Source of the DNA: Jiangella gansuensis DSM 44835
GTDB taxonomy: Bacteria; Actinomycetota; Actinomycetes; Jiangellales; Jiangellaceae
Direction of reading: 5' to 3'
Length of the DNA stretch: 64,000 nt
Assembly: GCF_000515395.1 (NCBI RefSeq)
Contig: NZ_KI911782.1
Location: 4,458,697 to 4,522,696 of the forward strand
Position numbers and translations under genes: made by a program. This document shows positions 27,824-36,560 of this stretch, one piece after another. A model generated the notes under the pieces. That model saw only the letters and a program-made list of their open reading frames with translations. It did not search any database and was not told the DNA's origin. The first letter of the stretch is position 1; every line of letters begins with the position of its first letter.

Positions 27824-27925
27824 ACTTCACGACGTGGCCATCACGGTGTACGGGCGGACCGTTCGTTCGCTGTCCAGGGTGTGCCCCGGTGACGCGGAGG
27901 ACCGGCACGGTCGTTCCGCCGGTAC

Positions 27926-27941
27926 TGGCCGCAAGCGGCCA
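27926..27941 (-). terminator. short perfect hairpin after the RDD gene
   Basis: TGGCCGC and GCGGCCA pair exactly around two bases, 17 bases after the stop of the leftward RDD gene. No T-tract follows; terminators of this genome generally lack one. Confidence 0.4.
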
Positions 27942-27957
27942 TGCGCGGCGCGGCCGG

Positions 27958-28458
27958 TCAGCCGGGCGGCAGCCAGTGGTAGACGACGGCGCTGCCGGCG
28001 AGCCGGTCCTGCAGGGATCGCCGCTGCGGCGTGAGCAGCGTCCACAGCAGGCCGATCGGGAAGACGGTGCAGGTGGCTGCGCGCAGGAGGGCTCGCCTGG
28101 CGGGCAGGCGTGCGCGGGTGCCGGCGTCCACGACGCGGGTTCCCATGACGGCGCCGCCGAACGTGCGGCCGGTCGACGCCCAAGCGATTGTCAGGTACAC
28201 CACCGAGATCACGAACCCACTGAGCAGCATCACCGGCAACGGCACCAGGACCGGCTCGAACGCCAGTGGCCGGATCGCCAGGACGGCGGCGTTGAGCAGT
28301 AGCAGGCCGACAGCGAGGAGCACGAGCACCATGGCCAGGTCGACGGCGCCGGCGATCAGCCTGGTCACGAGGCCGGCCGGCTGGCCCTGGTACCTGCGGG
28401 CCTGCTTCGGCACACCGGACAGGTGGTGTTCGGTGTCCGCGCCGCGTCCGGTGGTCAT
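27958..28458 (-). CDS. RDD-family membrane protein
   Basis: A 166-residue membrane protein with the RDD signature: RLIAGAVDLAMVLVLLAVGL opens the first helix, a second helix follows in LPVMLLSGFVISVVYLTIAW, and the conserved GRTFGGAVMGTRVVDA and RSLQDRLAGSAVV blocks bracket the third. RDD proteins are poorly understood; some transport ions or help stress tolerance. Its start overlaps the end of the upstream gene by ATGA, so the two form an operon. Confidence 0.82.
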   Translation of the reverse strand: MTTGRGADTEHHLSGVPKQARRYQGQPAGLVTRLIAGAVDLAMVLVLLAVGLLLLNAAVLAIRPLAFEPVLVPLPVMLLSGFVISVVYLTIAWASTGRTFGGAVMGTRVVDAGTRARLPARRALLRAATCTVFPIGLLWTLLTPQRRSLQDRLAGSAVVYHWLPPG

Positions 28459-29123
28459 CGGCGGTTCCGGCGTAGCAGTCGGTCCACGACCCCGGCGACG
28501 ACGTCGTCCGCCTCGATGCCGCGCTTGCGGACACCGACGACCACGGAGCTGGCCAGCGATCCGGTCGAGCTGCGGATGATCTCGGGCAGGTCGATCTCGT
28601 CGAGGACCTGGTCGGCGATGGCCGCCAGATCGAGCCGGTCGACGACGCGTTCTGTGTCGACACGGTCGGCGATCGCGTCGACGTCGATCCGCGCGGCGAT
28701 CGCGTCGAGGTCGACGTTCTCCGTGACCAGGTGCGTCAGGTCGATCCGCTCGACGACCTCGGCGACGATCAGCGGGACCAGCCGGTCGAGCAGCTCGGAC
28801 ACCTGCGCTGCCTGCCGCTGTCGCTCGACGTCACCGCGCCGGGCCAGCTCGGCGACCCGGAAGCGCAGGTCGGCCTCAATCGTCGCCGCGGCTTCCCGGA
28901 CCATCGCGCGATAGTGCTGCGGCACCAGCGCACGAACCGGCGCGGAGCCGTGCCACACCAGACGGGCCGTGATGCCGACCATGACGGCGCCGTACTCGAC
29001 CACCCGGACGGCGGCGGCCCGGCCGGTCGCCGCCGCGCCCACCACCGCGTCCGACGCCCGCACGGCGGGCGGCGCCGGCGCGGCCATGCGACGCGACGCT
29101 GCGCCCGGACGGGTCACGCTCAT
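28455..29123 (-). CDS. unrecognised protein with repeated Asp-Ile/Leu-Asp segments
   Basis: A 222-residue protein of unknown function. The N-terminal half is Ala-rich with one weak hydrophobic stretch (VVEYGAVMVGITARLVW) and a helical charged region. The C-terminal half has tandem degenerate units of about 10-12 residues with core D-x-D-x-I-A-x-R-(I/V)-D (DLDAIAARID, DVDAIADRVD, DLAAIADQVLDEID). These may form a beta-helix-like or coiled solenoid. ATG 29123 was chosen because the upstream open frame has no domain character. It overlaps the RDD gene, so the pair probably acts at the membrane together. Confidence 0.6.
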   Translation of the reverse strand: MSVTRPGAASRRMAAPAPPAVRASDAVVGAAATGRAAAVRVVEYGAVMVGITARLVWHGSAPVRALVPQHYRAMVREAAATIEADLRFRVAELARRGDVERQRQAAQVSELLDRLVPLIVAEVVERIDLTHLVTENVDLDAIAARIDVDAIADRVDTERVVDRLDLAAIADQVLDEIDLPEIIRSSTGSLASSVVVGVRKRGIEADDVVAGVVDRLLRRNRR

Positions 29124-29181
29124 CTGGCCAGTATGACCCTCACGGTGACGGCTACGCGTGCGTTGCCGCGTTCTGCGACTT

Positions 29182-30714
29182 CTACGGGCCGTCCGGTGAC
29201 GGTCGGGTGAGGATGTCATCGATGGCTTGTTCCAGGTCCGCGGCGGCTCCCTCGAGGCGGTTGCGGACGGCGGTGACTTCGGCCCGGTCTCGGTCCAGGG
29301 AATGCTGGAGCGAGGCGAGAGCCGCCCGGAGGGCATGTGGCGAGGGCCCGCCCAGGAGCGTGCGCCGTTCGACGCCCTGACGCGGATCGAGTGCGTCGCG
29401 CAGGATCATCTCGGGAAGCTCAACCGGCCGGCCGAGGTAGGCGACGGCGGCTTCGTCGACGAGCTGTGGGGTGACGTCCTGGGGGAGGAGGCCCCTTTCA
29501 CCACAGAGCCGGACGAGAATCCCGACGATCTGGTGCGCGCTGCGCCACGGCAGCGCGCTGTGCCGGCTGACGGCGGCGGCCAGATCGGTGGCTTGTGCCC
29601 AGCCGCCGGTGGCAGCGGCGAGGGTGCGGTTGGCGTCGACGGTGACGTCGCGCAGGACCGTGGTGGTCGCGGCCAGCTGGGCGATCGCCAGCGTGAACAC
29701 CCGGTCGAGAGTGTCATCGGTGACGCGACGCTCGCGGAACGACAGTCCAGTGGGTCCCTTCTCAGCCAGGAACGCCGACGTGAGCCCCGATACGGCGAGC
29801 ACGGCGATGCTCTTGGTGGCCTCGGGGAAGTCGGGGTTGCGCTTCTGCGGCATGATGCTGCTGGTGCCGCAGAAGCGGTCGGGTACGTCGACGAAGCCGA
29901 ACTCGGACGAGAACCAGAGCTGCAGGTCGTCGCCGAGACGCCCGAGATTGGCGGTGGCGATGCCGAGGACGGCGGCCGTCTCCAAACAGTCGGTGTCGTG
30001 GCTGAGGATGGCGTCCATGGTGTGCGGGATCGGGCCGTCGAAGCCGAGCAGATGTGCGGTGCGCTCGCGGTCAACGGGGATGTCGGAGCCGGTGAGCATG
30101 CCGGCACCGGCGGGCGACAGGTTCAGGCGCCGGTACAGCGCCAGGGCGCGCTCGCAGTCGCGGGCGAAGACGTTGGCCCACATGGCGAGCCAGTGACCGA
30201 ACGTGGTGGCCTGCGCCACCTGGCCGTGGGTGTACCCGGGCATGACGGTCTCGACGTGCGCGGTGGCCTGCTCGTGCAACGCACCACGCAGTGCGTTGAG
30301 TTCGCCGACCAGGTCGAGCAGGTGGTCGCGGTGCACGATCCGGCGGGATACGGCGCCGAGGTCGCCTGAGCTGCGCGCGAGGTTGATGTGCCCGCCGACG
30401 TCCTCGCCTAGGGCACGAATGAGGTACTGCTCGCCGGAGTGCCGTTCGCCACCGACCCGGGCCCGCTGCTCGACGATGTCGTGCTTTTCGAGCCGGCGTA
30501 GCTCATTCAGGATCGCCGCGCCCGCGGATCGGGGGATCAGCTCGCGTTCGGTCAGCATCACGACGTGTGCCTTGTCGAAGCGGTGCGCCGCGGCGAGGAA
30601 ACTGGCCGGGTCGCTGATGCCGGGCACCACGGCAGAGGCGTCCAACTCCTCGGAGAGGCGGATGCCGGCGGTGCGGTACCCGCGGTAGGTGGCGTGGGGT
30701 TGCTGCAGGGGCAT
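29182..30714 (-). CDS. argininosuccinate lyase-like enzyme (fumarase/aspartase superfamily)
   Basis: A 510-residue C-N lyase that removes fumarate from an N-succinyl-type substrate. The helical core has the three conserved regions: RSSGDLGAVSRRIVHRD, PGYTHGQVAQATTFGHWLAM (general-base histidine H163) and the signature GTSSIMPQKRNPD (283-295) with the catalytic serine. No biosynthetic arginine genes surround it; it is the last gene of an ABC importer operon, 62 bases after a hairpin that follows the binding protein. A catabolic role, splitting an imported aspartate-derived amine conjugate, is more likely than arginine synthesis. Relatives include lyases of aminopolycarboxylates such as EDDS; that link is only a suggestion. 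Confidence 0.8.
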   Translation of the reverse strand: MPLQQPHATYRGYRTAGIRLSEELDASAVVPGISDPASFLAAAHRFDKAHVVMLTERELIPRSAGAAILNELRRLEKHDIVEQRARVGGERHSGEQYLIRALGEDVGGHINLARSSGDLGAVSRRIVHRDHLLDLVGELNALRGALHEQATAHVETVMPGYTHGQVAQATTFGHWLAMWANVFARDCERALALYRRLNLSPAGAGMLTGSDIPVDRERTAHLLGFDGPIPHTMDAILSHDTDCLETAAVLGIATANLGRLGDDLQLWFSSEFGFVDVPDRFCGTSSIMPQKRNPDFPEATKSIAVLAVSGLTSAFLAEKGPTGLSFRERRVTDDTLDRVFTLAIAQLAATTTVLRDVTVDANRTLAAATGGWAQATDLAAAVSRHSALPWRSAHQIVGILVRLCGERGLLPQDVTPQLVDEAAVAYLGRPVELPEMILRDALDPRQGVERRTLLGGPSPHALRAALASLQHSLDRDRAEVTAVRNRLEGAAADLEQAIDDILTRPSPDGP

Positions 30715-30737
30715 GATCGGCTACTCCTGAAAGGCGC

Positions 30738-30764
30738 GCACGCGGCAGGTGGGTTGCCGCGTGC
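30738..30764 (-). terminator. hairpin between binding-protein and lyase genes
   Basis: GCACGCGGCA and TGCCGCGTGC are exact complements around a seven-base loop, eleven bases after the stop of the leftward solute-binding-protein gene. Such stems stabilise or attenuate operon mRNA so that the binding protein is made in excess over the downstream lyase. Confidence 0.6.
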
Positions 30765-30775
30765 ACGGTCGGCGG

Positions 30776-32104
30776 TCACTCGTTGCGGTCGCGGTACTCC
30801 GCTTCCGCGGTCTCGAACGTCTCCGCCATGGTGGAGACGAACTCCTCGGCGCTCGTCTCGCCCAGCAGGACGTTCTGGTACGCCGGCTCGCTCTGGGACG
30901 TCTCGATGGAGGAGTAGTCCGGCAGGTACATCGGCGCGAAGAGCGTCTGGGTCCGCGGATCGGCGAGGATCTCGTTGGCCACGACGATGCCGGGCTGGTC
31001 GAGCGTCCACTCGTCCTGGGCGGCGTCGAGGTTCGCCGGCACCGATCCGAAAGCCTCGACCAGGTAGCTGTTGCTCTCGTGGGACAGCAGGAATTCGACG
31101 AAGGCCCATGCCTCGTCGGGGTGGTCGCTGCCGGCGAAGATGGCGTAGCCGGGTACGCCGGACATCAGCTGTGTGTGCGGGTCCGACTCCGACTGTCGCG
31201 GCAACGGGAACGCGCCGAGGTCGTCGCCGAACGCGGTACGCAGGGTGCTGGCGCTGAACAGGTCATGGTGCATCATCGCGATCTCGCCCTCGGTGAACTG
31301 GGCGACCATCTCGCTGTAGCCGTTGGTCAGGTCGGCTTCGGGTGTGTGCGTGCCGTAGATCTCGGCCATGCGCTCGATGTGCGCCACCGCGTCCGGGTGC
31401 CGGAGATTCGCCGTACCGTCGTCGTCGAAGAACGGTGCGGCACCAGACGCGGCGAAGGCTTCGGTCATGACCTGGAAGACGCCACCCGCCCCGCCTCGGA
31501 TCGTGTACCCGTACCGGCCCGCGGCCGGGTCGGTCAGCGTTTCGGCGGCGGCGAAGAACTCGTCCCACGTCTGCGGAACGTCGATGCCGGCCTCAGCGAA
31601 CAGGGACTTGCGGTACCACATCAGTTCCAGGTTGCCGCGGAACGGGACGGCATAGAGGGCGCCGTCCGGCGAGATGTCACGCAAACCGTCGAGGAGCCCT
31701 TCCTGCAGCGAGCCGCTGAGCTCGCTGGACTCCAGACGATCGTCCAGCGGTATCAGCGCGTTCTGGGCCAGGATGGCGCCCAGGCGGCTCGACGTGACGC
31801 TGCCGATGTCCGGTGTTGCTTCGTTGGCGATGGCCGCGTTGTACTTCTGCGGCGACTCACCCGGGGGCAGGCCGAGGTAGCTCACCTCGATCCCCGGGTT
31901 CGCCGCCTCGAACCGCTCGATCAGCTCCTCGTATCGCGGGGTGGTCGTGGCGCCGGCGCTGTCGTCCCAGAACTCCAGCGTGACGGTACCGTCGGCGTCG
32001 CTGGCCGTACCGTCGTCGGAGCCGCAGGCGGCGAGGACGGCGACACAGGCGGCGCCGGTCACCACGGCCAGGACGCGGCCGCGGATGCTGATGATGGGTT
32101 GCAT
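30776..32104 (-). CDS. extracellular solute-binding lipoprotein (sugar ABC type)
   Basis: A 442-residue family-1 binding protein. The lipobox is VLAAC around residue 26 after a basic, hydrophobic leader; the mature protein begins with Ser/Asp-rich residues and VTLEFWDDSAG. Core signatures are YLGLPPGESPQKYNAAIANE and LMWYRKSLFAEAGID-PQTWDEF. ATG 32104 follows GAGGAGGAATGCC. With the two permeases upstream it forms an importer lacking its own ATPase, as is normal for actinobacterial MsiK-driven systems. Although the fold is of the sugar class, the neighbouring amino-acid enzymes suggest an amino or peptide-like ligand. Confidence 0.87.
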   Translation of the reverse strand: MQPIISIRGRVLAVVTGAACVAVLAACGSDDGTASDADGTVTLEFWDDSAGATTTPRYEELIERFEAANPGIEVSYLGLPPGESPQKYNAAIANEATPDIGSVTSSRLGAILAQNALIPLDDRLESSELSGSLQEGLLDGLRDISPDGALYAVPFRGNLELMWYRKSLFAEAGIDVPQTWDEFFAAAETLTDPAAGRYGYTIRGGAGGVFQVMTEAFAASGAAPFFDDDGTANLRHPDAVAHIERMAEIYGTHTPEADLTNGYSEMVAQFTEGEIAMMHHDLFSASTLRTAFGDDLGAFPLPRQSESDPHTQLMSGVPGYAIFAGSDHPDEAWAFVEFLLSHESNSYLVEAFGSVPANLDAAQDEWTLDQPGIVVANEILADPRTQTLFAPMYLPDYSSIETSQSEPAYQNVLLGETSAEEFVSTMAETFETAEAEYRDRNE

Positions 32105-32136
32105 GGCATTCCTCCTCGACGGAGTTCGGTGTGGCA

Positions 32137-33003
32137 CTAGCCTTTGACCGCGCCCAGGGTCATGCCCTGGACAAGGTGGCGCTGTACGTAGGCGAAGACG
32201 AGCACGACGGGCAGAATCGACAGCATGCCCCCGGCGGCGAGGGCGCCGTAGTCGGCACTGTGTTCGCCGACCAGGTAGCTCAGCCCGACCGGGACCGGGA
32301 ACAGCTCCTGCTGGTTGATGAACATCAGGCCGAACAAGAAGTTGTTCCAAGCACCGATGAACGCGAACGAGCTGACCGCGACGAGCGCCGGCCCGAGTAG
32401 GGGGAGCACGACCAGCCGGAACCCGCGCAGCCGGCCGCAGCCGTCGATCATCGCCGCTTCTTCGAGCTCGACGGGAACACTGCGGATGAACCCGCTCATC
32501 AGGATCATCGCCAGGGGCAGTTGGAAGACGGTGTTCGCGACGACGAGACCTTGCAGGGAGTTCAGCAGCCCGAGGTCGCGGAAGACCTCGTACAGGGGGA
32601 TGAGCAGCATGGCTCCGGGAACGAACTGGGTGCACAGCAGCAGCACCAGGAAGGCGCGGCGGCCTCGGAACCTGAAGCGTGCCAGTGCGTATCCGCCCAT
32701 GAGCGCGAACAGGACGGTCAGGACGACGGTACCGACGCCGATGACGGCGCTGTTGCGCAGGAACGCGCCGAAGTTCAGGCTGCCGAGGACCGCGTCGAAG
32801 TTCTCCCAGGAGAGCGGGAACGGTGTGAACAGCCGCGAGCCAGGCTGCCGGAGCGCGTAGACGAGCATCCAGTAGAGCGGCACCAGCGTGAACGCCAGGT
32901 AAGCGAAGAGCGGCAGGTAGATGCTCAGGATCCGCCCGCGGCGGCGCTGGCGTCGTGCTGGCGGCGTGACGGCGCGACGGGTCGCGGTGTGTGCCATGGT
33001 CAT
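32137..33003 (-). CDS. ABC importer permease, MalG type
   Basis: A 288-residue permease with six membrane helices; the N-terminus is Arg-rich (PPARRQRRRGRILS), and the EAA loop reads ELEEAAMIDGCGRLRGFRLV. It ends VQGMTLGAVKG, the standard MalG-type tail. ATG 33003 overlaps the stop of the upstream permease (ATGA). It pairs with that gene and the downstream binding protein. Confidence 0.88.
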   Translation of the reverse strand: MTMAHTATRRAVTPPARRQRRRGRILSIYLPLFAYLAFTLVPLYWMLVYALRQPGSRLFTPFPLSWENFDAVLGSLNFGAFLRNSAVIGVGTVVLTVLFALMGGYALARFRFRGRRAFLVLLLCTQFVPGAMLLIPLYEVFRDLGLLNSLQGLVVANTVFQLPLAMILMSGFIRSVPVELEEAAMIDGCGRLRGFRLVVLPLLGPALVAVSSFAFIGAWNNFLFGLMFINQQELFPVPVGLSYLVGEHSADYGALAAGGMLSILPVVLVFAYVQRHLVQGMTLGAVKG

Positions 33004-33953
33004 TCCTCGTCCCCCAGTCGGACCAGCCGGAGATACAGCAGGGACATGAGCAGCAGGCCGAGGAAGGCCGCGACGGTGAGCGCCGCCCCGTAGCCGAAGT
33101 CGTAGTCGTGGATCGCCGTGCGGGCGATGTAGAGCGGCAGTGTGGTGGTCTGGTTGGCCGGACCGCCTCCCGTCAGGGAGTACAGGAGGTCGACGTTGTT
33201 GAACTCCCACACGATGCGCAGCAACGACGCGAGGACAATGGTCTCCTTGAGGTGCGGCAGTGTCACGGCGCGGAACTGGTGCCACCGCCCAGCGCCATCG
33301 ACCGCGGACGCCTCGTACAGCTCGGGCGGCACGGTCTGCAACGCGGCGAGCAGCAGGATGGCGAAGAACGGCACGCCGTGCCACAGTTCGGCGACCACCG
33401 CCGCCCAGAACACCGTGTCGGTGTTGCTGAGGACCGCCGTGGACGAGTCGCCGATTCCGGCGGCCGAGAGCACCCGCATGACACCCGTCGCCGGGTTGTA
33501 GACCAGGCTGAAGATCGCGGTGGTGAGGACACCGGAGACGGCCCACGGAGCGAAGATGAGCGCGCGGGCCAGGCCGCGGCCGACGAAGGTCTGGTTGAGC
33601 ACCAGGGCGCCGCCGAGCCCCAGCAGGAGCTGAAGACCGACCTCGACGACCACCCACTTGACGCTGAATATGAGGCTCTGCCAGAAGAGGTCGTCGTCCA
33701 GCATCGCGCGGAAGTTGTCCAGGCCCACGAAGCCGTCGTTCCACGGCTGGGTGATGTTGTAGTCACGCAGGCTGAAGTAGAAGACGTTGCCGATGGGGTA
33801 GGCGAGGAAGACGGCGAAGAGGACGAGCGTCGGGGCGATCAGCAGGTAGGGGGTCGCCCGGCGTCGCAGGCGGCGCCGTCTGGGCGTCGTGCGCGTCCGC
33901 CGTCGCCGGTCGAGGTCGTCCGGCGAGTTGCGGGGTATGTCAGTGATCGTCAT
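33000..33953 (-). CDS. ABC importer permease, MalF type
   Basis: A 317-residue permease with a very basic N-terminal tail (RRRRTRTTPRRRRLRRR), six helices and the EAA loop ELYEASAVDGAGRWHQFRAV. ATG 33953 lies inside the end of the threonine-synthase-like gene (14-base overlap), so it is translationally coupled to it. This tight link between an importer and metabolic enzymes indicates that uptake and breakdown of the same compound are encoded together. Confidence 0.88.
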   Translation of the reverse strand: MTITDIPRNSPDDLDRRRRTRTTPRRRRLRRRATPYLLIAPTLVLFAVFLAYPIGNVFYFSLRDYNITQPWNDGFVGLDNFRAMLDDDLFWQSLIFSVKWVVVEVGLQLLLGLGGALVLNQTFVGRGLARALIFAPWAVSGVLTTAIFSLVYNPATGVMRVLSAAGIGDSSTAVLSNTDTVFWAAVVAELWHGVPFFAILLLAALQTVPPELYEASAVDGAGRWHQFRAVTLPHLKETIVLASLLRIVWEFNNVDLLYSLTGGGPANQTTTLPLYIARTAIHDYDFGYGAALTVAAFLGLLLMSLLYLRLVRLGDEE

Positions 33954-35220
33954 GTGATGCCTCCACGGGGCCGACCACGTGGGGGACCGTCGCGAGAATG
34001 TCGTCGAGCGCGTCCAGGGTGGGCGAGGCGGACACCGGGCCGGGAAGGGCGGCCGTGGTCGCCGCAACGTCCTTGAGGCCGCTCGACGTGCCGATGACGA
34101 CGACCTCGTCATGTGGGTGCAGCGTCCCGTCCGCCAGGAGGCGGCGCACCGCGAGTAGAGCGGTGATGCTGGCGGCTTCCAGGTAGATGCCTTCCGTGGC
34201 GGCCAGGTCGCGCTGTGCCGACATGATCTCGTCATCGCTGCGGACCGGCACCGCGACGCCAGCTGACTCCCGCAACGCCGCGACGCCCTGGCCGGTAGCG
34301 TAGGCCACTGCCGTCGAGAAGGAGACCGAGCCGGGCATCGGCAGCGGGTCCGGCAGAGGCTGGCCGTGCCGAAGTGCCCGTTCGTACGGCCCGTACACCT
34401 CGGCCGCCACCAGCCGGGGCGCCCGCTCGATCAGCCCCAATGCCCGCAGGTCGGCGAAGCCCCGGTGGATGCCGGCGAGGCCGTCGGCGTAGGCGGTGGG
34501 AACGACCACGACGTCCGGGACGCGACCAAGCTGCTGGAAAAGCTCGTAGGCGATGGTCTTGTATCCCTCGACGCCGAACGGGTTGGACCCGGCCGGCGGC
34601 TGAGTGAACGACGACATCGGCACCCAGCCGCGCTTCGCCACCGCCTCCCGCATCACCGTCCACCGGTCTGCGGGATCGTCGTAGGCCACGACCATGGCGC
34701 CGAACACCTGCATCAACGTCCGCATCGTCGGCGGGACCGAGTGGAGGGTGAGCGCGACGCAACGCAGCCCGGCGGCTGCGGCGTAGGCGGCGACGGCCGC
34801 GCCGTGGTTTCCCGTTGTCGAGACGACGACCGTGTCCGCCGCGCTGGCCCGTGCCTTGGTGACCGCGACGGCTGCCAGCCGATCCTTGTAGGACCAGGTG
34901 GGGTTGCGGCTCTCGTCCTTCAGCCACAGGTCTCGCACGCCGAACCGCCGGGCCAGTGACCTCAGCGGGAGCAGCGGTGTGCCGCCCTCGCCGAGGCTCA
35001 CCGGCGGGTCGGCCGGCGCGAGCGGCAACAGGTCTCGATAGCGGAACAGCCCGGGCATGTCGGCGTCCAGCGGCAGCGGACCTGGCACGATCTCGTACAC
35101 GGGGGTCAGGTTGGCCGGATGCCCGGAGGTGGGGTCGGGCACCGGGACGTAGGCGGCCTCGTCGTTGTACCGGCGAGTGCCGCCCGGCGCGACCAGGTGG
35201 CCCGCATATCGCGCGGTCAC
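33940..35220 (-). CDS. threonine synthase-like PLP-dependent enzyme
   Basis: A 426-residue fold-type II PLP enzyme. The PLP lysine is K112 in NPTWSYKDRLAA, the phosphate-binding loop is VVSTTGNHGAAVAAY, and GEGGTPLL is the threonine-synthase-type N-motif. The C-terminal VVVIGTSSGLKD closes the cofactor site. Besides threonine synthase this group includes amino-acid ammonia-lyases and diaminopropionate lyase. GTG 35220 overlaps the peptidase gene end (GTGA). Since thrA/thrB are absent and an importer follows, a beta- or gamma-elimination in catabolism is more likely than threonine synthesis; the exact substrate is open. Confidence 0.78.
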   Translation of the reverse strand: MTARYAGHLVAPGGTRRYNDEAAYVPVPDPTSGHPANLTPVYEIVPGPLPLDADMPGLFRYRDLLPLAPADPPVSLGEGGTPLLPLRSLARRFGVRDLWLKDESRNPTWSYKDRLAAVAVTKARASAADTVVVSTTGNHGAAVAAYAAAAGLRCVALTLHSVPPTMRTLMQVFGAMVVAYDDPADRWTVMREAVAKRGWVPMSSFTQPPAGSNPFGVEGYKTIAYELFQQLGRVPDVVVVPTAYADGLAGIHRGFADLRALGLIERAPRLVAAEVYGPYERALRHGQPLPDPLPMPGSVSFSTAVAYATGQGVAALRESAGVAVPVRSDDEIMSAQRDLAATEGIYLEAASITALLAVRRLLADGTLHPHDEVVVIGTSSGLKDVAATTAALPGPVSASPTLDALDDILATVPHVVGPVEASHDDH

Positions 35221-36485
35221 GCTCCCACCACCCGCAACGAGCGATCCAGGCTGGTGAAGAGCTCGAAGCCGGATTCGGTGACCACGCCGGTGTCCTCGAC
35301 CATCATGCCGCCCCAGCCGAACTCGTAGTACGGGGTCTCGAGCGAGAACACGCCGCCGGTCTCGATCCTCGTATCCACACCGGGACCGACGACCGGGTGT
35401 TCGTAGACGGACAGCCCGATTGCGTGACCCACATGGTGCCGCCGATACGGGCTCAGGCCGTGACGTTCCACCGTCTCCACGGCCCGGGCGAACACATCCC
35501 CGGCGCGAACGCCGGGGCGGGCCAGCTCGATCTCGGCCATCAGCCCCTCGAGGAGCGCCCCGTATCGCCGCTCCTGGTCCGGTGTCGGCTCCACCAGCAC
35601 CGCCGTCCGCGCGATGTCGGACCAGTAGCCGTCGAGCTGGCAGCCCAGATCGAACCGGAGCAGGTCGCCTGGCAAGCAGCGGGTAGTGCCCGGTGGGGCA
35701 TCGCCCAGCGCGCTGCGCTGACCGGTCGTCACGACGATGTACCGCGGATCGCCGCCGCGGGCGATCATTGTCTCGGCCACGACCCGCGCCAGGCTGCGTT
35801 CGTCCACACCGGGTTCGGCGACGGCCAGGGCCGCATCGATCGCCGCCTCGGCGATGTTGGCGGCTCGTCGCAGGAGTTGCTGCTCCGCGGGCAGCTTGAC
35901 CGATCGCACCGACAGCATCCAGGCGTTGGCGTCCGCGACCTCGGGGAGGGCCCCCCGCACCTGTGAGGTCTCCGCCACCCAGCCCTCGGCGCCGATGCGC
36001 ACCTGTCCGAGGGCCACCAGTCGATCCGCGACCGCGGCGGCGAGGGACCGGTGCCGGGCGTCGGGGACGCCGATGCGTTCGGCACCGGTGAAGTAGAACG
36101 TGCCGTGCACGGTCAGGTCGTCGACGTCGGTGCCCGCGTCCACCGCGGCGGCTACGTCCCCGGCCGGGCAGATCAGCCAGGTCCGTTCCACGGTCACGAC
36201 CGCCGCCAGCGGATAGCCCTGGTGGAGAGAGCCGAACACGCTGCGATACCCGGTCGCGTAGTCGACGGCTTCCGGGCTGGTCAGGACGAGCGCGTCCAGT
36301 TCCGACTCGGCGAGCCGGGCGCGCAGCCGGTGCTTGCGTTGTCGGACCGTCTCGTGCCGCTCGTGGATCGCGATGGTATCGGCCAGCGCCGGCGATCGCC
36401 TCGTCGCTGCGCCGAGTGCCTCCTGCGACGTGTCTGTGCGCAATCCGCGCACCCCTTCCATCTGCCGAATTTGTGGTCTGCTCAT
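35217..36485 (-). CDS. M24 (Xaa-Pro/creatinase-type) metallohydrolase
   Basis: A 422-residue protein with an N-terminal creatinase-like domain and a C-terminal pita-bread domain. All five dinuclear metal ligands are visible: the two aspartates in RFDLGCQLDGYWSDIARTA, the histidine in RHHVGHAIG, and the glutamates in SLETPYYE and MMVEDTGV. It could be an aminopeptidase P, or an amidohydrolase such as creatinase or ectoine hydrolase. The start is uncertain: ATG 36485 or 36461, neither with a ribosome site. As first gene of the leftward operon it may make the first cut on the imported compound. Confidence 0.82.
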   Translation of the reverse strand: MSRPQIRQMEGVRGLRTDTSQEALGAATRRSPALADTIAIHERHETVRQRKHRLRARLAESELDALVLTSPEAVDYATGYRSVFGSLHQGYPLAAVVTVERTWLICPAGDVAAAVDAGTDVDDLTVHGTFYFTGAERIGVPDARHRSLAAAVADRLVALGQVRIGAEGWVAETSQVRGALPEVADANAWMLSVRSVKLPAEQQLLRRAANIAEAAIDAALAVAEPGVDERSLARVVAETMIARGGDPRYIVVTTGQRSALGDAPPGTTRCLPGDLLRFDLGCQLDGYWSDIARTAVLVEPTPDQERRYGALLEGLMAEIELARPGVRAGDVFARAVETVERHGLSPYRRHHVGHAIGLSVYEHPVVGPGVDTRIETGGVFSLETPYYEFGWGGMMVEDTGVVTESGFELFTSLDRSLRVVGA

Positions 36486-36504
36486 GGTGGCCGGAGTCGC
36501 ATGC

Positions 36505-36560
36505 TGTGACAATGTGAGCGGGAGGGAGCGAATGACGAGCGCAGTTGTGTCATTGTCACA
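36505..36560. promoter_or_regulatory. paired TGTGACAATG sites in the PucR/peptidase divergent region
   Basis: TGTGACAATG (36505-36514) and its exact complement CATTGTCACA (36551-36560) are 36 bases apart in opposite orientation. The second lies within codons 7-10 of the PucR gene and is itself part of TTGTG-N7-CACAA. Spacing suits a looped or cooperative repressor, most simply PucR acting on both directions. Confidence 0.6.

Noticed and set aside
29182-30714. Considered biosynthetic argininosuccinate lyase (argH)
   Set aside because: No argG or other arginine genes nearby, divergence from standard ArgH around the substrate loop, and location at the end of an importer operon argue for another C-N lyase role.
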